A stretch of 43,166 nucleotides of DNA from the NCBI GenBank assembly GCA_964534315.1, contig CAZHOV010000022.1, forward strand, positions 1-43,166, read 5' to 3'. Below the pieces are notes generated by a model. That model saw only the letters and a list, made by a program, of their open reading frames with translations, had not been told where the DNA came from and ran no database searches. Below, one piece after another: positions 7,627 through 15,695 of the stretch (position 1 is its first letter; each line of letters starts with the position of its first letter). The position numbers and the translations under genes were made by a program. The stretch comes from CAZHOV01 sp964534315 (lineage in GTDB: Bacteria > Bacteroidota > Bacteroidia > Chitinophagales > Saprospiraceae).

Positions 7627-9132
7627 ATGAAAAATCTGATCGAGTTGACGGCAATTCTGACCCGTAAAAAGGTGAGAAAGATTGAAGTACTGGATGAATC
7701 CGTCCTAGACAACCCCCAAAATAAATTTGATTTGTTTTATAAGTATCTTATTGAAGGTAAAATTAAAACGGATCGCGATGCCGCTCAATTACTTTATCAA
7801 TCCACACCTGCTGATGCCAAATACCGAAAACTAAAGTCCCGCTTTCGCAAACGCCTGCTCAATACGGTGTTCTTTCTCGAACGTAATCTACCAAATCAAT
7901 CTAGCCGGGAGATCGCCTTTTTCAATTGTCAAAAGACATTGGCCCTTATCCATACGCTCCACTTTCTGAAAGGAATGATCAATACGTTCCAACTCGCTAA
8001 AAAGTATCTTCAGATAGCGATAAAGTACCATTTTCCCTTCCTTGTCATCCAATATGCTAAATTCTTAACCCACCGCGCCAAAATGGAAAAAGATCATGAT
8101 GCCTACAAACAGTATACTACGCTAATTGAAGAATATTTCCCCATTTGGCTCGAAGACCAAAGAACAGCTTCCATGGTCGATGAAATCGAACTGCTTTTTT
8201 TCTCACCCGCAACCTCTCTGGATGTGATTAACCAAAAGCTAAACGAATATCTGCCACAATTATCTCACGAGCAAACCATCAATCAACCCGGCCTGGAGGT
8301 GCGTCGCCATTATCTCAAAATCTATCAACTCCACCTCACCCGATCTTTTCAACAAATCACCCTCCTTTTTGAGCATATCGAGCAAACGATCAAAACAAAC
8401 CATCACCTTTTTTTTCAAAATGATTTTATCGACTTCCAATTTTTGAAATTGAATATCTGCTTACATCTTCGGAATTACAATGAGGCCAGCACTATTTTTT
8501 ATGAGATTGAAAATCAAAACCATTTAAGCCAAACCGAAAAGTTAAGGCTACTTCAGTATTACCTGATAATCCTATTGCATTGTGAAGAGCTGGAAGAAGC
8601 TATTCAATTCCCGTTTAAAGAGAACACCGACCAGTTGCTCAAAGGGAAATCACTATCCCAAAAAGCACTCTGGAACCTCTTCTACGGTTATCTTTTTTTT
8701 GTAGAAAACTTTTTAAAGGCTCAAAAAAGCAGTCCTAAACCAGACTTAGAAAAATCTTCAGCCCCAATTCAACTAAATCAATCTATTCAATTGGAGAAAG
8801 GCTTTCAATCCTTACCATTGCACCAGCAAATCCTCCGCATAATACTTCATCTTCAAAGCGGAAATTTGAAAAAAGCCGCTGCCAATATAGGCGAACTCCG
8901 AAACTCAACAAGAAGGTTAAAAGAGAAACCTCAGTTCCACCGACACTTAAGGTTTATTCATTATTTGCATCAATTGAAAAAAAATAAATTCATTCCTGAA
9001 AAGTTATCAGGTGATTTGAATTTTGAAAACCCTTTCTACTACAGAGGTTTACTTGATGAAATGGAAGTTATTCCATACGAAATACTCTGGAAAATGATTG
9101 TTTTCCAACTGAGCATTAAATCTCCATCATGA
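7627..9132 (+). CDS. Unrecognised 501-aa helical protein coupled to cmk
   Basis: I do not recognise this protein. It has no signal peptide or membrane helix and is rich in Leu, Gln, Lys and His, with long runs that read as amphipathic helices. The middle (about 220-330) has helix pairs reminiscent of tetratricopeptide-like solenoids (LHLRNYNEASTIFYEIE, LLHCEELEEAI), but no clear repeat register. Its TGA stop overlaps the cmk ATG as ATGA (9129-9132), so the two are likely translationally coupled. The start at 7627 gives a sensible N-terminus (MKNLIELTAILTRKKVRKIEVL). It may be a lineage-specific scaffold or regulator; this is only inference. Confidence 0.7.
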   Translation: MKNLIELTAILTRKKVRKIEVLDESVLDNPQNKFDLFYKYLIEGKIKTDRDAAQLLYQSTPADAKYRKLKSRFRKRLLNTVFFLERNLPNQSSREIAFFNCQKTLALIHTLHFLKGMINTFQLAKKYLQIAIKYHFPFLVIQYAKFLTHRAKMEKDHDAYKQYTTLIEEYFPIWLEDQRTASMVDEIELLFFSPATSLDVINQKLNEYLPQLSHEQTINQPGLEVRRHYLKIYQLHLTRSFQQITLLFEHIEQTIKTNHHLFFQNDFIDFQFLKLNICLHLRNYNEASTIFYEIENQNHLSQTEKLRLLQYYLIILLHCEELEEAIQFPFKENTDQLLKGKSLSQKALWNLFYGYLFFVENFLKAQKSSPKPDLEKSSAPIQLNQSIQLEKGFQSLPLHQQILRIILHLQSGNLKKAAANIGELRNSTRRLKEKPQFHRHLRFIHYLHQLKKNKFIPEKLSGDLNFENPFYYRGLLDEMEVIPYEILWKMIVFQLSIKSPS

Positions 9133-9803
9133 AAAAAATAATTATCGCCATAGACGGATTCTCGGCTTGCGGAAAAAGTACCCTCGCCAAAGATCTGGCC
9201 AAAGAACTGGGCTATGCTTACATCGATACCGGTGCCATGTACCGGGCCGTCACCTATTATCTAATCCATGAAGATATTGATCCGGAAGATATTGACACCA
9301 TCAAACGTATTTTACCTCAATTAGATATCACTTTTAAAAATGTAGAGGGTAAAAACCAAACTTTTCTGAACGGTGAAAATATCGAAAACGAAATTCGTAA
9401 GATGTACGTCTCTGAAAAGGTCAGTATCGTTGCAGCCATATCCGAGGTACGTAAATTGCTGGTTGCCCAGCAGCAAAAACTTGGAAAAAGCAAGGGGGTT
9501 GTCCTTGACGGCAGAGATATCGGTACAGTCGTTTTTCCCCAAGCTGAATTAAAGCTATTTATTATGGCAGATTTTGAGGTAAGGGCACAACGCCGGATGA
9601 ATGAACTTCGTCAAAAAAATATCAACTATACTTCTTCCGGCATTCAAAAAAATCTCCAGGAAAGAGACCATATTGACTCTACCCGGGAAGACAGCCCCTT
9701 ACATCAGGCCGATGACGCTATCCTCCTTGATAACACCAACCTCACTCGGGAAGAGCAACTGGAAAAAGCGATGCAACTAGCCAGAGAAGCCATAAACGAG
9801 TAA
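9129..9803 (+). CDS. cmk: (d)CMP kinase
   Basis: Cytidylate kinase phosphorylates CMP and dCMP with ATP in pyrimidine nucleotide synthesis. At 224 aa it has the usual length. The P-loop is GFSACGKSTLAKDLA near the N-terminus. The signature AYIDTGAMYRAVTYY follows, then DGRDIGTVVFPQAELKLFIMAD and AQRRMNELR with the lid arginines, and RDHIDSTREDSPLHQADDAILLDNT, all typical of bacterial Cmk. The start overlaps the stop of the upstream 501-aa gene by 4 nt. It converges on the cargo gene at 9807 with only 3 nt between the stops, so any terminator would lie inside the opposing gene. Confidence 0.97.
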   Translation: MKKIIIAIDGFSACGKSTLAKDLAKELGYAYIDTGAMYRAVTYYLIHEDIDPEDIDTIKRILPQLDITFKNVEGKNQTFLNGENIENEIRKMYVSEKVSIVAAISEVRKLLVAQQQKLGKSKGVVLDGRDIGTVVFPQAELKLFIMADFEVRAQRRMNELRQKNINYTSSGIQKNLQERDHIDSTREDSPLHQADDAILLDNTNLTREEQLEKAMQLAREAINE

Positions 9804-9806
9804 CCA

Positions 9807-12452
9807 TTATCTGATTAAGGTCAAATCACCGGAAGCGATGCCGCCCGAGCCGTCCGGACATTCGTATTCAATCATGTAGATGTATACCCCTGCGGGGAGC
9901 TTACCCCCATTTTGGGTGCCGTCCCAACGATCGTCTCTGGAAGTTCCCTGAAAAACGATACTCCCCCAACGATCAAAGATTTTAATGCTATTCACCTGCT
10001 CCAGACCATCAGGATTCATCAGGCCGAAGAAATCATTGACACCGTCGGAATTAGGAGTAAACGCATTCGGAATACCCAATTGATCTTCTCCGCAGATCGT
10101 ATTGACGGTTATGGTCAAACTAGCTGAATCCAAACAGCCGGCTTCGTCAGTAGCCGTTAACGTGTAGGTGGTGGTCTCCACAGGGGAAGCTGCCGGATCG
10201 GGACAATCATTGCAACTTAAGGCCGTTGAGGGCATCCATTCATAGTCAAATATACCTCCAAGGTCAATTTCCGCCTCAATCTCAAAGGTCTCGCCCAAAT
10301 TGATGGTCACATCTTCTGGCAGCGTGATATCCCAGTCAAATTGTTCCTCCAACGAAATGGCCTGTTCTGCGGTACATCCATTTTGGTCGGTAACGGTTAC
10401 GCTGTAATCGCCGGCAGGTAAATCCGAAAGCGTTTCAGTCGTTTCGTCCCCAAAGTCCCATTCAAAATCAAAAGGTGCCATTCCTGTTTCAGGGGTAACC
10501 GCGACAATCCCATTCGATTGATTTGCACAGGGAATGGCAAGAACCGTATCCGTTAGAGTTACTGCTGCCGAAACATTTACAAAAATGGTATGAATAGAGT
10601 CACAACCGTTTGAAGCTTCCAATTGCTGGGTAAAGGTATCTGTTTGAGTAACGATATTACCTAATACGAAAGCGGTATCTCCGTCACAGATGGAGACAGT
10701 TTCGGAGGTTGGCATCGGAGGTTCTACAAAGCTTACATTAATGGTATCGGCAGAGATCTCACATCCATTTGTGACCGTCACGGAATAAAGCCCCGGAATA
10801 GAAGCCAGCAAGGTGGAGTCCATTGATCCGTCCTGCCAAAGGTATCCGGCGTACCCACTGCCTGCATTTAGAAGCAAGGAAGAGCCTACGCAAACCGTAT
10901 CATCCATCCCCAAATCTACTGCCATAATAGGACCAATGCAGCAGCAACTATCCTGAAGATCAGGGTCATTACAATCGACAAGGCCGTCGCAGTCATCGTC
11001 TATACCATTGGAACACAATTCAATAGGAGCTGTACAAACTGCATTTAACTCATAATCTATCGAGCCCGTATCGGTATAATCTCCAGTGGAATAATTAGTG
11101 ATGGTTGCGGTTAGCGGAAAATTGCTGGCAGAAACCGTAAATGGCGTGTACGTTGGTGAGAAGGTTTCCGTAATACAAGAACTCAATTCTGTATCGGTAA
11201 CGGCAAAAAACGCATCATTCCCTCCAAATCCACCGTTGGGTTGACCAATATCGGTAAAAATCAACTGATCGCTATCTGGGCGGTAACGAACGCCCTCAAA
11301 GGGCATATTGATATCCGCCACCGAATTAACATCGAAGTAACGCATCCATAAGAAAGCGGCGGTGCTATTGTATTTCATAACAGCCAGCTTATTTTCTCCT
11401 CCCAACTGAAGGTATCGCATCAGATATAGATCCCCGTCGGCATCTTTTGCCATGGCCCCTGCATCGACATCGTAATTTGTCAGATGTGCTCGGGCAAACT
11501 GGACATTAAAACTATTATCTAACCGAACGATCAAATGGTTTTTACCATCTGCATTACTGTTGATATAACCATGGATCAAAAATCCACCATCTGCAAGTTG
11601 CTGTACCGATCTAAAGTGGGTAAATTCAGTGCCGGGTACCGAAAACTTGCGACTGCTCAGCACACTGCCGTCGCCATCCATAAGAAAAATAAAGGCATCC
11701 CTATCCTGGGTAGTAAGGCCAACATTTAAAAGTTGCCCGCCGGGTAAGGGCAAGGTAAACCCTAATTCGTCATCATCGCTTATATGGTCATATCGACGTT
11801 GCCAGATAATATTTCCCATATTGTCAAATTTGACAAAAGCCATATCATCAATGGTATTATCAACCTGGTACCAGTGCGTCATATAATAGACTTCGCCCGC
11901 CGGATCACCTATTGCTTTCACCAGATCCCCTTTTCCAAAGCGGACTCCATCTTCATAATATCTGGACCAGATAATATCTCCGGTTGCTGCATCAATTTTC
12001 GAGAGCGTTTTGCGCATCTCGCTAAAGCTTGAAGCCCCAGATCGCTGACGACCCAAAACGAGGAGTTGCCCATCATCCATAATTTCAATATCTGCATAGG
12101 CAGCAAAAGCTATATCTGTAAAGTAAGTGCGGGTCCATTCCACATATCCACATGGATTGATACGGGTGATGGTAGCAACAGCAACACCATCCTCCTTGCG
12201 TTCGCCTACGGCAAAGTAGGCATCCTCACTTTCGTGAAAGATCATTTGCCAAAATTGATTATCTTCCGAATCTCCGTAATAACCGGCAACCGTATCTCCG
12301 GGAGCGATAATATTGGTATTCTCTTCTGAACGTAATGTAGAATCAGCAGCAGGTTTACAATCAGAATCTTTAAAAGTGGTGGGAGACAATAGTACCAGAA
12401 AAGTAGCGATCAGGAAAGTGGTGTTGACAATCAGTTTTTGAACGATTCCCAT
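9807..12452 (-). CDS. Secreted T9SS cargo protein with type B sorting domain
   Basis: An 881-aa exported protein. A hydrophobic signal spans about residues 6-26. Residues about 50-450 form a series of propeller-like repeats (W.R.Y...D...VKFD..GNIIWQRRYD), as in Bacteroidota SBBP/T9SS surface proteins. Near residue 480 sits an acidic CSNGIDDDCDGLVDCNDPD motif of the MopE/calcium-binding kind. Ig- or PKD-like modules and one SprB-like repeat (TDQNGCTAEQAISL) follow. The last 90 residues are a type B (CHU_C-like) T9SS sorting domain: NAFTPNSDGVNDFFG, IKIFDRWGSIVFQG, WDGTQNGGKLPAGVYIYMIEY. It is therefore predicted to cross the outer membrane and be surface-bound or released. It shares its C-terminal half with the giant protein at 19182-27560. 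The ligand or substrate is unknown. Confidence 0.88.
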   Translation of the reverse strand: MGIVQKLIVNTTFLIATFLVLLSPTTFKDSDCKPAADSTLRSEENTNIIAPGDTVAGYYGDSEDNQFWQMIFHESEDAYFAVGERKEDGVAVATITRINPCGYVEWTRTYFTDIAFAAYADIEIMDDGQLLVLGRQRSGASSFSEMRKTLSKIDAATGDIIWSRYYEDGVRFGKGDLVKAIGDPAGEVYYMTHWYQVDNTIDDMAFVKFDNMGNIIWQRRYDHISDDDELGFTLPLPGGQLLNVGLTTQDRDAFIFLMDGDGSVLSSRKFSVPGTEFTHFRSVQQLADGGFLIHGYINSNADGKNHLIVRLDNSFNVQFARAHLTNYDVDAGAMAKDADGDLYLMRYLQLGGENKLAVMKYNSTAAFLWMRYFDVNSVADINMPFEGVRYRPDSDQLIFTDIGQPNGGFGGNDAFFAVTDTELSSCITETFSPTYTPFTVSASNFPLTATITNYSTGDYTDTGSIDYELNAVCTAPIELCSNGIDDDCDGLVDCNDPDLQDSCCCIGPIMAVDLGMDDTVCVGSSLLLNAGSGYAGYLWQDGSMDSTLLASIPGLYSVTVTNGCEISADTINVSFVEPPMPTSETVSICDGDTAFVLGNIVTQTDTFTQQLEASNGCDSIHTIFVNVSAAVTLTDTVLAIPCANQSNGIVAVTPETGMAPFDFEWDFGDETTETLSDLPAGDYSVTVTDQNGCTAEQAISLEEQFDWDITLPEDVTINLGETFEIEAEIDLGGIFDYEWMPSTALSCNDCPDPAASPVETTTYTLTATDEAGCLDSASLTITVNTICGEDQLGIPNAFTPNSDGVNDFFGLMNPDGLEQVNSIKIFDRWGSIVFQGTSRDDRWDGTQNGGKLPAGVYIYMIEYECPDGSGGIASGDLTLIR

Positions 12453-12535
12453 GAATTAGATTTTATTGGACAAATGATTTTCTAAAGTAACAGGCCAAAA
12501 AGCGTTGAACCGACCTCTCAGCATATTGACCAATA

Positions 12536-12543
12536 CAAAGATA
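12536..12543 (-). promoter_or_regulatory. -7 element upstream of the 881-aa cargo gene
   Basis: On the minus strand this reads TATCTTTG, a perfect TAnnTTTG -7 box, about 85 nt upstream of the ATG at 12452. No clear TTTG is seen at the -33 distance, only a T-run. Confidence 0.5.
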
Positions 12544-12625
12544 GTACAACATATCTAAAACGAAAATAGATAGAAGGTTGCTGGCTGTTAATTTTTTATT
12601 GGTCTATAGCGGTAACTGTTACCTT

Positions 12626-12656
12626 TTTGTTTATTTACGTCAAATTATTAACTTTA
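12626..12656 (+). promoter_or_regulatory. Bacteroidota-type promoter for the YegP-like gene
   Basis: TTTG at 12626-12629 (-33) and TAACTTTA at 12649-12656 (-7, seven of eight bases) are separated by exactly 19 nt. The coding start at 12713 lies about 50 nt downstream of the expected start of transcription. Confidence 0.65.
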
Positions 12657-12712
12657 CTACTTCCAAATTAAAAAATTACACCTATTTATTAACCTTACAA
12701 TATCGCTGAAAC

Positions 12713-13048
12713 ATGAAATTTGAATTATTCAAAAGCGAAAAAAGTGGAGAATTTTATTTCAACCTAAAAGCCAAAAACGGCCAAGTAATTCTCTCCAGCC
12801 AGGGGTACGCTTCGAAGCAAGGTGCTAAAAACGGGATCGAATCTGTACAAAAAAACTGTATGGACGATGATTGTTTTGTTAGAAAAGAAGCGGCTAATGG
12901 AAAAATGTTCTTTAACCTGATTTCTGCCGCCAATAAGCAGGTCATTGGCAAAAGTCAAATGTATGCTTCAAAAGCAGGCATGGAGAATGGAGTAGAATCT
13001 GTTAAAACCAACGCTCCTAAAGCGGAAATCGTAGAAGTTGAAGAGTAA
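12713..13048 (+). CDS. YegP family protein (DUF1508, two repeats)
   Basis: A 111-aa cytoplasmic protein made of two tandem DUF1508/YegP units. The first (residues about 3-48) is FELFKSEKSGEFYFNLKAKN...ILSSQGYASKQGAKNGIESV. The second (about 53-102) is VRKEAANGKMFFNLISAANKQVIGKSQMYASKAGMENGVESV. The duplication gives the pseudo-dimeric beta-beta-alpha fold known for YegP. Family function is unsettled; the members are small, abundant and often stress-linked. A typical -33/-7 promoter precedes it and a strong hairpin terminator follows, so it is its own transcription unit. Confidence 0.9.
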   Translation: MKFELFKSEKSGEFYFNLKAKNGQVILSSQGYASKQGAKNGIESVQKNCMDDDCFVRKEAANGKMFFNLISAANKQVIGKSQMYASKAGMENGVESVKTNAPKAEIVEVEE

Positions 13049-13073
13049 GAAATAAATTCATCTTTTTCTGTTC

Positions 13074-13111
13074 AAAACCTTTCTTTTAATGCTAAAAGAA
13101 AGGTTTTTTTT
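13074..13111. terminator. Bidirectional intrinsic terminator between yegP-like and GH2 genes
   Basis: AAAACCTTTCTTTT (13074-13087) pairs with AAAAGAAAGGTTTT (from 13094) across a 6-nt loop, and a run of eight Ts ends at 13111. On the plus strand this ends the YegP-like unit. On the minus strand four Ts follow the stem, so it can also serve the convergent GH2 operon that ends at 13158. Confidence 0.85.
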
Positions 13112-13157
13112 CGGGAGGATGTCTCATTAGTCTATAATCCATCCTCAAACTTTCTAA

Positions 13158-15695
13158 TCACTTCAACATTTTCCAATACAATGACTTAATACCTTCTGGT
13201 GGATCATTTTTATAGCTTACTACTTTTTTTTCTCCCGGAAAAAGGGTAATAAAGTTATTTTCCCATTCAAGTTCTCCTTCCGACCTCAAATAAATATATT
13301 CACAAAACGTCTCCGAACTCAAAATATATTCCTGACCTGATGGGTTGTGTTCTATCCGGATTTTAGGCTCACCATATTTCATTTCTTTTGGAGGTAATAA
13401 AGTGAAATGATTGGATGCAAAAATTGAATCTTCATCTTTGAATTCCATCCTGAAATAAATTTGATCTCTTCCTTTTGCTAATACCTTTTGGGGATACCTT
13501 ATTTTCTTAATCCGATATGATTGATTTGCTTTCATTTCTGTATTGAACTGCATACCCCAGATTTTTTCTCCCTCGATGGTATACACCCCGATTTCCAATA
13601 TTCCTTTCCGGTTAAATAGCTCATCAGAAACTAAAAATAGGGTAACGTGATTCTCCTCTACTTTTGGTACAATCATCCTGTTGCCATACCAATTTTTCAG
13701 TTTATAATAAAAGGCTTTTTTTCTTCCATGATAATCGATTGCTGACCAGGAGGGGCCAGGCCAGGTATCATTGAGCTGCCAAAACAAAGTACCCCAGCAA
13801 TGCCCTTTTTTACTGCGGTGGGCATAGATGGCATTCCGCATACCTTCCATTTGCACCAACTGGCTCTTTAAAACAAAATCAGTAAAATCAGTTGGCTCCG
13901 AAAAATACCTTTCCATATGCTCTTTTATCAGTCCTGTCCCGACATAACTCTTTTGCCGATGCTGCATTACTTCCGAATCAATCGATAGATCCTCTGGCTT
14001 CGCGAAGGTTTCGATGGTTTGGATGCTGGGAAAAGACTGAAACCCATACTCACTCATAAATCGCCCTACGTTAGTCCAATAATTTTCAAAAGGCTCCCTT
14101 CCATGCCATACGCCCCAATAGTGCATAGAACCAACATTGAAATTTCTCGGTGTTCCCCAATTACTTAAAGGAGAGGTAGAAACATAGGGCCTTCCCTGAT
14201 TAGATCTTTTCAATATATTTGGAATCCAACGGTGAAAAAGATTCAGGTAGGCCTGCCACATAACTGAAGAATCCTCCTCCGAGATCTGATGTTGTTCCTG
14301 CCACCCCCAATTGTGCCAGGCCACATCGATTTCATTATTCCCACACCATAAAATCAGACTGGGATGATTATGCAACCGTCTTACGTTTTCCCTGATCTCT
14401 TGTTCTACATTCTCCCAAAACACCTGGTCCGAAGGATACATACTACAGGCAAACATAAAATCCTGCCAAACCAATATCCCCATTTCATCACATAAGGTAT
14501 AAAAAGCATCATCTTCATAAATCCCTCCTCCCCAAACCCTTAGCATATTCATATTTGCCGCTTTAGCCTTTTCCAAAAGACTTAAGTATTGATCCGAACC
14601 GGTTCTGGCTAAAAAAATATCCGGAGGAACGTAGTTGGCTCCTTTCATAAATACAGGCACCCCGTTTAATTTAAAATAAAAAGACTCTCCTTTACGCGTC
14701 TTCTCCTGGACCAATTCGATGGTCCGAATGCCGTATTTTATTTCCTTTGTATCTACCACCACTCCATCTTTCAGGATTTCTATCCTAAATTGGTAAAGAT
14801 GCGGATCGCCCAGGTTGTGCGTCCACCATAACTTGGGGTTATCTATTTGCCAATCTAAAGTTATTGCTGTGTTTAAATGCAAAGTCTTGTGAATAGAAGG
14901 ATCACCAACACGCTTCCGCTCAGCGTACACTTGCCCGCTTTCTTTATTGACCACCCGAAAGGTCAATTCTGTTTCATTTTGGTTCCAATAACCAATCTTT
15001 GCAGAAAGAAGGGCTTTTTCATCTGTTAGTGCTCTGGTAAAGAATTGAATCTGTTTAATCTCTTCTGTAGGGCGAATAGTTAAAAATACGGGCTTCCAAA
15101 TACCACAAGTCACCATTCTAGGCCCCCAGTCCCAACCGAATTGAAAAGGAGCTTTGCGGGTATAGACACTTATTTTTTTATCGGAAGCATCATTGCCTGC
15201 TGTAAGATGATATGGAATACCATCAAGCTTTTCCTCATTTTTTTTGATCGGAGAATAAAAAATCACCCTCAAAACATTTCCTTCTTTCTTTAACTTATCC
15301 GATACTTCCCACTTCCAGAAACGAAACATATTATCTGTTTCCCCCAGAAGTATTCCATTAATAAAAACCTCTGCATAAGTATCAAGCCCGGCAAAGTTTA
15401 AAAAGACCTCCTTCTGATCAAATGCATGAGGAAAATCAAATTTGGTCTGATAGACCCAGTGGGTTTCTTCGATCCAGACCAGGTCTTTTTCTGTAGTTCT
15501 CCAAAAAGGATCCGGGATTAGGCCATTATCCAAAAGGTCGAGGTGCACTACACCCGGAACCTTGGCAGAATTCCATTGATCAGCATTAATTTCTTTGAAT
15601 TGCCAGTTTTCAGTCAAAAAAAGAGTATCCTGCATAGCAAAGCCGGGAATAGAGAGAATGCAACAAAAGAGGAATATTGGAATAAACCGATTCAT
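13158..15695 (-). CDS. GH2 beta-mannosidase, exported
   Basis: An 845-aa glycoside hydrolase of family 2, beta-mannosidase subgroup, releasing beta-linked mannose from oligosaccharide ends. A signal peptide covers about residues 1-20. The sugar-binding jelly-roll (about 25-205) contains the mannosidase-type VPGVVHLDLLDNGLIPDPFWRTTEKDLVWIEETHWVY region, interrupted here only by normal variation. The Ig-like domain is at about 210-330 and the TIM barrel at about 335-680. The acid/base Glu is E455 in WCGNNEID and the nucleophile Glu is E549 in MSEYGFQSFPS. RVWGGGIYEDD and WQLNDTWPGPSWSAID are also typical. Its ATG overlaps the GH20 stop by one base (TAATG), so the pair is translationally coupled. 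Confidence 0.92.
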   Translation of the reverse strand: MNRFIPIFLFCCILSIPGFAMQDTLFLTENWQFKEINADQWNSAKVPGVVHLDLLDNGLIPDPFWRTTEKDLVWIEETHWVYQTKFDFPHAFDQKEVFLNFAGLDTYAEVFINGILLGETDNMFRFWKWEVSDKLKKEGNVLRVIFYSPIKKNEEKLDGIPYHLTAGNDASDKKISVYTRKAPFQFGWDWGPRMVTCGIWKPVFLTIRPTEEIKQIQFFTRALTDEKALLSAKIGYWNQNETELTFRVVNKESGQVYAERKRVGDPSIHKTLHLNTAITLDWQIDNPKLWWTHNLGDPHLYQFRIEILKDGVVVDTKEIKYGIRTIELVQEKTRKGESFYFKLNGVPVFMKGANYVPPDIFLARTGSDQYLSLLEKAKAANMNMLRVWGGGIYEDDAFYTLCDEMGILVWQDFMFACSMYPSDQVFWENVEQEIRENVRRLHNHPSLILWCGNNEIDVAWHNWGWQEQHQISEEDSSVMWQAYLNLFHRWIPNILKRSNQGRPYVSTSPLSNWGTPRNFNVGSMHYWGVWHGREPFENYWTNVGRFMSEYGFQSFPSIQTIETFAKPEDLSIDSEVMQHRQKSYVGTGLIKEHMERYFSEPTDFTDFVLKSQLVQMEGMRNAIYAHRSKKGHCWGTLFWQLNDTWPGPSWSAIDYHGRKKAFYYKLKNWYGNRMIVPKVEENHVTLFLVSDELFNRKGILEIGVYTIEGEKIWGMQFNTEMKANQSYRIKKIRYPQKVLAKGRDQIYFRMEFKDEDSIFASNHFTLLPPKEMKYGEPKIRIEHNPSGQEYILSSETFCEYIYLRSEGELEWENNFITLFPGEKKVVSYKNDPPEGIKSLYWKMLK

